Below the pieces are notes generated by a model. It did not search any database, was not told the DNA's origin, and saw only the letters and a program-made list of their open reading frames with translations. Shown here piece after piece: positions 58,923 through 64,000 of a stretch of 64,000 nt of DNA (positions within the stretch are counted from its first letter, which is position 1; each line of letters opens with the position of its first letter). The translations under genes were made by a program, and so were the position numbers. Source of the DNA: Ophiosphaerella korrae (taxonomy: Eukaryota > Ascomycota > Dothideomycetes > Pleosporales > Phaeosphaeriaceae); NCBI GenBank assembly GCA_028456385.1, contig JALNQF010000010.1:310001-374000 (forward strand). The letters run 5' to 3'.

Positions 58923-59878
58923 TGTATAGACTCCTTATCTTTAATAGCTATAGTAGCTATACTATACCTAAGTTTAATTACTTCTATATAGAGAATATAA
59001 TTATTACCCTCTATATACTATTTTATACCTTATACTTCTTCTAACCTCTTAATATTAGCTACTTCTCTCTTCTTAAGAGAGCGTATAGATATAAAGTGTC
59101 TAAGCTCGCTTAGTATATAGTATATTATATTACTAAACTTAACTTCCTCTATATATATCTACGTATTAGAAAGATAGTAATATTAGAGAGGAATATTAGA
59201 GCTAGATTTCTTGCAACTAGGCTTATCCTATATAGTCTAGAGTACGTCCTATTATCTCTTACTATTATTAGAACGCTATCTTCTCTAAAGATAGATATTA
59301 CTAGATTAGAGCTATAGATAGCTAAGACTCTACATATAACTAAGTAGCTCTATTAATAAGCTTAGCTTATAAAAGACTTACTCTATTACTAGTCTTAGAG
59401 TCTTATAAGCTACGTAATTAGCTAGCTTATAAAAGGCTATTAACTTACTATATAATTAGTAACAATCTTTACTAAAGAGAATATAAAGCTATATACGTTA
59501 AATTAACGCTAGAGATATAAACGTTAATAGCGTAGATAGTATATAGCTTAAGGAGGCGTTCTTTAAGCCTAGAAAGGCCGCGCGCTAATAGTAGAAGCTT
59601 AAATAGGTGTCTAAAAGAGTAATTAAAGTAGGCCTACTCTTATACAAACAAGAGTACTACTAACATATAGTAAGTATTATAAACAAGGCTATAATAGGCG
59701 TTAATATAGATCTATCTAATCTATTATATATCTAAATCTTATTAAATTTAATTATATAGATATAGAGTTATCGTATAAGAGACTTTGCGCAATTTAGTAA
59801 GGTAGCCTACTTAGTATCCTAGCCTACTTACTAATCTAATACGTTAATGTAGTTTCTTATTAGTTATTAGAGGTAGTA

Positions 59879-61709
59879 ACGTGTTTTACTACTAAGCTAG
59901 ATAAACTACTAAGCTAGACACCCTACTAAAACTACATCTACAATTTTATAGATTATAGAACAACAATAAAATAAATTTATCTATAAATATAGCTATATTG
60001 TTCTTAAAATAGCTCTATACTACGTTTATTTATAACCTTAAACGTAGTAGTTTAAGTACGTTAGTAGTGCCTATTACTGTACTAGCTAAGCGTCTTGTTA
60101 AGCTATCTCTCTCTCTATATTTTTAGCTAGTATAGTAAGTTACTAGCCTTCTATAGCCTATAAAGCCTCTCTAGTAGTAATAAAGTAATAGGGCTACTCC
60201 CTCCTTACTTTTTAGTAGTTATTTTTAGCCTGTAGCTCTATATTTTTAGCTACAAGTAGTATAGCTATATAGAGCGCAAGCTTATAACCTTTAATAACTT
60301 ACTATACTATATAGCTTAATAGGCTCTATAACGACTACTAGAGGAGCTCCTATATAAGCTTAGCCTACTACTTAAGCTAAGTAACTATATACAGCGTTTT
60401 AGAGGTCTATATCTCTTTAAGAGATATAGTTAGTAGAGATAGCGTCTAATTTATAACTATAAGATTTAATAGAACCTACTACAAGTCTACTAGTATAAGG
60501 CTAGTTACTAAAAAACTACTTTTAACAGTTACTTTAGTATAGATAGAAGGCCGTACTCTTATATAAATCTCTAAAAATAGTTACTTATTAACGTAGAAAG
60601 TCCTATAGTAAGTAAGTTAAGAAACCTTGTTTCTATACGCCCGTTTTAACAGCAAAAAACAGCTTATATTAAGTAGTTGTAAGAGATGTAAGGTATACGA
60701 TAGTATATAGACTATAATAATCTTATTCTCTATACAATATTAGTTAAATTTAGGTGTTGCATAGCTCTTATAGCTGTTAAGTATAAGAAGATAGTATACG
60801 GCAACTGTTTAGTCTTTCGTACAATAGTTAAAGTGCTAAACCTAAGTAAGGCTAAGTTTATTAGTTGTCTAGCTGTTATTACTAATAGTAATTGTCTAGT
60901 CGTCTAGCAGTCCTATATACTACCTAGATTAGTAGAGCTTGCCTGTAAGAATAATAAACAGCAGAAGCACTTAACCTACTATACTAATACACTTAATAAT
61001 AGTAACCTATTTGCAATCTTTAGGCTGTATATTAACTACTTGTCTAACTATATTAGCGTCTATAACAACTTTTATAGTTGCAGCAACGCCTATTATAAAG
61101 CCTATTTCGTTAAAGTTGTAGATATTAGCGTTAAGGATACTGTAATCCTCGCGCAGCTGCCGTACGCGCTTAAACTACGCCTAAATTACGTCTAGATCCT
61201 CGCATTTTGCGCGTTAGGAATAGAATTTACAGTTCTACTTTGTTTAGAGCTGCGGATAGGCGGTAATAAAGCGGTTTGGCTAGTTCTTGCCAATGGGTTT
61301 AGGCGGGGTATCTGGACTACGCGCGGCGAGTAAAACGTCTGCTATTTCCCGTACATGAATGATATGCGCCGGAAAACCGCGTCAGTTAAGGTCAAGGATC
61401 CATTTGACAAGAGCCTCCTCTTCTGACTTCCGTAGCTTCTGTTTTTCTGACCGTATCTCGTGTTGCGGACGCGTGCCGCGAAGACGCGTGTGTAGTGTCG
61501 ATTTAGGCACGTTAAAAGCCTTAGCTAGGCTGCGGACGCTAGATTTCTGGTTTTTGGTAAAAGTGCGGACAGCAAGACTTATTCTGCCTTCGTTTTGAAG
61601 CCGTTGAGCGCGTCGTTGTGGTCGCATTGCGGGTAGAAGTTGCTGTACGGGTGCGGTTTTGGTGGGGTGTCCAGCTTAGTGGTTTGTCCAGCTTAGTGGT
61701 AAAACACGT
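59879..61709 (-). mobile_element. Fot1/pogo-type DNA transposon P2, 1831 bp, RIP-mutated at left only
   Basis: TIRs of about 54 bp lie at 59879-59932 and 61656-61709, with TA at 59877-59878 and 61710-61711. The right TIR is intact: two CACTAAGCTGGACA motifs 17 bp apart, then ACGTGTTTTAC at the terminus (read inward on the minus strand). The left TIR is the same sequence with C-to-T/G-to-A changes (ACTAAGCTAGATA). The transposase is read on the minus strand. Mutation density rises from right to left across the element. Confidence 0.92.
59950..61627 (-). pseudogene. Pogo/Fot1-type transposase, N-terminal 81 codons open, remainder broken
   Basis: From the ATG at 61627: LQNEGRISLAVRTFTKNQKS, SVRSLAKAFNVPKSTLHTRL, then LRKSEEEALVKWILDLN and a stop at 61382. 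This is a Psq-type HTH followed by the CENP-B/Tc5-type second DNA-binding domain. The frame continues past stops as RGFPAHIIHVREIADVLLAA, then PKPIGKN-stop, and NIYNFNEIGFIIGVAATIKV near 61117-61090. In that last block the first DDE Asp is now Asn (FNEIGF). Left of about 60.9 kb the protein is barely readable; the end given is approximate. Confidence 0.85.
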
Positions 61710-62034
61710 TAACGATTCTCACAGGCGTCTAAGAACGCCCTGAGTTGAGTATATGATGTGTCTCGAGCAGCCCATCCGCGCCTCACTATCGAATTAAACC
61801 TTTCGTCATCTTCTTTCCTGGCTGCTTTTCTGGCTTTCATCCCCAACGCTACTGTGCAAACGGTCAACGCATAGGACGCTAACGCTACACACCCCTCAAC
61901 ACTCTATTAGTATAACTGTTTACCAGGCAAAAGTATGGAACGTAAACGGACCAGAGGTGAAGTTCTACGATATCGCCTGTTGATATTGCGCGGCCTGACC
62001 AAACTTTGGCTTCACAGTTACGCCCGAAAACTAC
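61710..62034. other. Spacer between transposon P2 and the CorA-like gene
   Basis: 325 bp of normal-composition DNA with no sign of RIP. It should contain the promoter of the CorA-like gene. An overlapping frame from 61935 is not protein-like at its 3' end. Confidence 0.4.
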
Positions 62035-63786
62035 ATGCGAGCGATAATATCTCTCTCAAAAAGATGTTCCAACACATCTGTCTTCCCCGGGAACAATTAT
62101 GTCAATATGGGAGATTGGATGCTGCAGAATCATAGTCTTCTCAATAACCCAAAAGAAGGACAAGCCACCCCATTCATTTCAGGTTCAGGAGAAGCTCACG
62201 ACCTCGTTGTCGTATACAATAATGGGGAAGGGAAGTGGGATGTGCAAAAATATAGTCGGGAAGAACATAAAACATTCTATGCTGCTACTATGGTTCCCGA
62301 GTCAGGTCCCGGGCAACTGGTCTTCATTCGGGGTTTCATCTCGCCGCCGTGGGTGTCGACCATTGGGAGCAAATATAACATTGATCCAGAATTCTTTAGG
62401 CGACACATGGAATACCTTTCGGCGAGCGTTGACCGGCATGCATACAGTTTTCCATCACTCGCCAGCTCGTCAAATAATATATTCCGGCTTTGTGTAAGCA
62501 CGCTTCTTTATCGCGATGGTTTTGGTGGACAGGATCTTCAGTCACAGCTGTCACGTCAATCAACTGAACTTGGGATATACCACACACAACAGCTTGGATC
62601 TACTAAAGTCCGTTGTGGGGATTCGTTAGTGCGCGAATACTCTACTCTATGCTCGTGCTTCTCTGTGATTGGGCAATGGATATCGCTTTGTGTCACAAGG
62701 ACAGACAAGGGCTGGGCCGGTAAGAGATCTTACCATATGGCAAGAGAGACTTTGCTGACACGGAATCCAGTCGTTGTTTGGATGGACCATGGTAGACCCT
62801 TGGAGAAGTCACCTCCCGGACCGTGGACAAGTCACATTGAGTCCAAGGCTACAGCGCTACCAATAATCCAATATCATCATAAGATGGCATTTAGAACTAC
62901 CACCAACCGTTTGGATCTGCATGCTAGTTCTTCGATGGAGATTCAGCAGAGCACGGCCATTCTTCCCTTGCAATACGATTCATTGATCGGGCTCGCCGAT
63001 CTGTCCCGTCGCGCGGCTCAAGACCCACTGTCCATGTGCATCCCGTTGTTTGCGCATGCTGCCTTCTCAGAAGTTCAGTTCCTAAATCTTATGGAGTCCA
63101 GGATTCGAATGCAGATCGACGCAATAGCGAGAGGAATTTCCGCCGACGCACTGGGAACTTTCCAATACTTTTCCAATACCTTGGATAGGCATGCCCGGCA
63201 ACTGACTGATAGTATTCGCGCAATTTGCAAATTGATTGATCAAAGTAATCAGGGGCCCAATGGTGTTAGAGCGGAAAGCCCTATGCCTAGAAGCGGAATG
63301 CGGCGGCAGACGCCACAGACCGAGACAACCAGAAATGTTGGGTCGAGTAGTTCCGAAAATGCTTTTACGGCAAAGGCTCTTTGGGAAGACTTTGAGCAAC
63401 TTCGTGATCGCTGCTTCGAACTTTCGAGACTGTGCACTCAGGGCATAAATCTAGCGATGAACAACGCTACGATCGAGGAGTCTCGGAAGGCGATTGAGCA
63501 ATCTGAGCGGCTCAAAAAGCTGACTCTGCTGGCAACATTTTTCATTCCTCTCACCTTCTGCACGAGCTTGTTTGGAATGAACATTGATCTCCTTGGACAG
63601 AACGGCGTGCGATTTTGGTGGTTCTTTGTTCTATGCGTTCCAATAACTTTGTCTGCCTACATACTTTATCTGTGGGATTTTCGGTTTCTGAAGCAGAGTT
63701 GGGGTAGATTCTGGAAAGAGTGTCGCTGTGTGAGGCGGGGCAAAACGGCTGAGAGAATCGAAAAGGATTCAAATTACATTGTTTGA
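62035..63786 (+). CDS. CorA-type (2-TM-GxN) metal-ion transporter-like protein
   Basis: Single exon, 583 aa if started at 62035; Met25 (MGDWMLQ, 62107) is an equally good start. The C-terminus holds the family hallmark. A long helix (WEDFEQLRDRCFELSRLCTQ...) leads into TM1, LTLLATFFIPLTFCTSLFGMN, where the GMN signature lies at about 514-516. A short loop and TM2 (WWFFVLCVPITLSAYILYL) follow. CorA proteins form pentameric Mg2+ or divalent-cation channels. The large N-terminal domain (with FIRGFISPPWVSTIGSKYNI) is the type found in fungal CorA-like proteins of unknown function, often in accessory regions. The usual acidic loop after GMN is reduced to DLLGQNG. An upstream exon cannot be excluded. 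Confidence 0.85.
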   Translation: MRAIISLSKRCSNTSVFPGNNYVNMGDWMLQNHSLLNNPKEGQATPFISGSGEAHDLVVVYNNGEGKWDVQKYSREEHKTFYAATMVPESGPGQLVFIRGFISPPWVSTIGSKYNIDPEFFRRHMEYLSASVDRHAYSFPSLASSSNNIFRLCVSTLLYRDGFGGQDLQSQLSRQSTELGIYHTQQLGSTKVRCGDSLVREYSTLCSCFSVIGQWISLCVTRTDKGWAGKRSYHMARETLLTRNPVVVWMDHGRPLEKSPPGPWTSHIESKATALPIIQYHHKMAFRTTTNRLDLHASSSMEIQQSTAILPLQYDSLIGLADLSRRAAQDPLSMCIPLFAHAAFSEVQFLNLMESRIRMQIDAIARGISADALGTFQYFSNTLDRHARQLTDSIRAICKLIDQSNQGPNGVRAESPMPRSGMRRQTPQTETTRNVGSSSSENAFTAKALWEDFEQLRDRCFELSRLCTQGINLAMNNATIEESRKAIEQSERLKKLTLLATFFIPLTFCTSLFGMNIDLLGQNGVRFWWFFVLCVPITLSAYILYLWDFRFLKQSWGRFWKECRCVRRGKTAERIEKDSNYIV

Positions 63787-64000
63787 TCACATTTTTTCTA
63801 CGCATCTCCATGATTGAATCTATTCCCAACGGTCGTACTACATGTGATAGCTCGTTCAGCACAGAGAGATGCAGACCTGGATGGCACTGCCTCTGTCGCA
63901 GAGGCTTGTAGAAGGTGCAGGCGTCAGTGCAGCATCCCCTCACCTAAGCACTGCGCCCCGCATTGCTAATCTTCAAATAGGTAACTTGCCATCAACCGCC
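63787..64000. other. 3' flank of the CorA-like gene
   Basis: 214 bp to the window edge; likely 3' UTR and intergenic DNA. Nothing else is recognised. Confidence 0.35.

Larger units (their letters stand above)
29478..59844 (+). mobile_element. Fot1/pogo-type DNA transposon P1, split by nested retrotransposons
   Basis: Left TIR starts at 29478 (ACGTGTTAGATTAG...) and the inverted right TIR ends at 59844, with TA on each side (29476-29477, 59845-59846). Removing solo LTRs a and b and the 27.6-kb retrotransposon block with their TSDs leaves four pieces: 29478-29522, 29979-30152, 30590-31286 and 58928-59844. They sum to 1833 bp, the normal length of a Fot1-type element and almost identical to P2 (1831 bp). 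The TIR holds AAGTAGGCTA twice, 17 bp apart. The transposase relic reads on the + strand: DVYNFNKTRF at 30954-30983 corresponds to the DDE block of pogo transposases with the catalytic Asp changed to Asn, followed by IIGIVSILKVVISANIIRRV. Confidence 0.85.
28040..61150. other. 33-kb RIP-saturated AT-rich island
   Basis: Between about 28.04 and 61.15 kb the sequence is composed almost entirely of TA-rich words. CpA and TpG are nearly absent, ATG is rare, and no ORF of 60 codons exists in any frame. This is the signature of RIP, which converts C to T at CpA in repeated DNA. Recognisable transposon proteins inside show only transitions (Asp to Asn, Cys to Tyr, Trp/Gln to stop). The boundaries are sharp and fall inside the two flanking DNA transposons. 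Confidence 0.93.

Noticed and set aside
29081..61150. Possible centromere or mitochondrial insertion because of extreme AT content
   Set aside because: LTRs, TIRs, TSDs and readable transposon proteins account for nearly all of it; no mitochondrial genes are present. Centromere function cannot be judged from this window.
1..64000. tRNA, rRNA and other structured RNA genes
   Set aside because: I looked for B-box-like words and cloverleaf-compatible stretches in the intergenic regions by eye and found none that hold up; a covariance-model scan would be decisive.

Overview
The window looks like nuclear DNA of a filamentous ascomycete. Genes carry short (47-92 bp) introns with CTAAC/CTGAC-type branch points. 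The gene set is typically fungal: a HET protein, an HsbA-like secreted protein, a blasticidin-S-deaminase-like enzyme and a YAT-type amino-acid permease. One third of the window is saturated with the C-to-T decay expected of repeat-induced point mutation (RIP). The gene repertoire and the sharp AT-rich/GC-equilibrated partition fit Dothideomycetes (Pleosporales-like). That placement is inference; no species is claimed.

Layout. 1-0.6 kb: gene relics, including the C-terminal end of a protein kinase. 3.2-19.2 kb: a conserved gene-rich block. It holds a PH-domain protein (+), xylulokinase (-), a mitochondrial-type CDF metal transporter (-), a monoacylglycerol-lipase-like hydrolase (-), an OXNAD1-like oxidoreductase (+), a four-TM membrane protein (+), a ketohexokinase-like PfkB kinase (+), an amino-acid permease (-) and a cytidine/blasticidin-S deaminase homologue (-). 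Most needed exon rebuilding. One gene has a 4-nt micro-exon and two introns use GC-AG borders. 20-27.7 kb: a decayed accessory stretch with a broken HET gene, a second HET fragment, a 239-bp MITE with perfect 40-bp TIRs, small repeats, and an intact two-exon HsbA-like secreted protein 0.3 kb from the transposon island. 27.7-61.7 kb: a transposon nest, RIP-mutated from about 28.04 to 61.15 kb, with no ORF of 60 codons or more for over 33 kb. 62-63.8 kb: a CorA-type two-TM transporter gene.

The nest can be unfolded from LTR/TIR boundaries and target-site duplications (TSDs). A Fot1/pogo-type DNA transposon (about 1833 bp unfolded, 29478-59844) received two solo LTRs and a reverse-strand Ty3/gypsy chromovirus Z (31287-58922). 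Z received forward copy M (43324-57399), and M received forward copy N (44832-51868). A second set of insertions in Z (31740-41685) is best explained by a homologous deletion that left a Z/W hybrid of exactly normal length. The flanks are a Tc1/mariner-type element (27732-29080) and a second, inverted Fot1/pogo element (59879-61709). RIP saturation begins and ends inside these two flanking DNA transposons.

The window shows no obvious new enzymatic system. The most interesting signals are: the shared TIR architecture of both pogo elements and the MITE (ACGTGT end, TA TSD, two direct motifs exactly 17 bp apart); the resolvable nesting history; the 4-nt exon; and a possible effector-like gene at the island edge.
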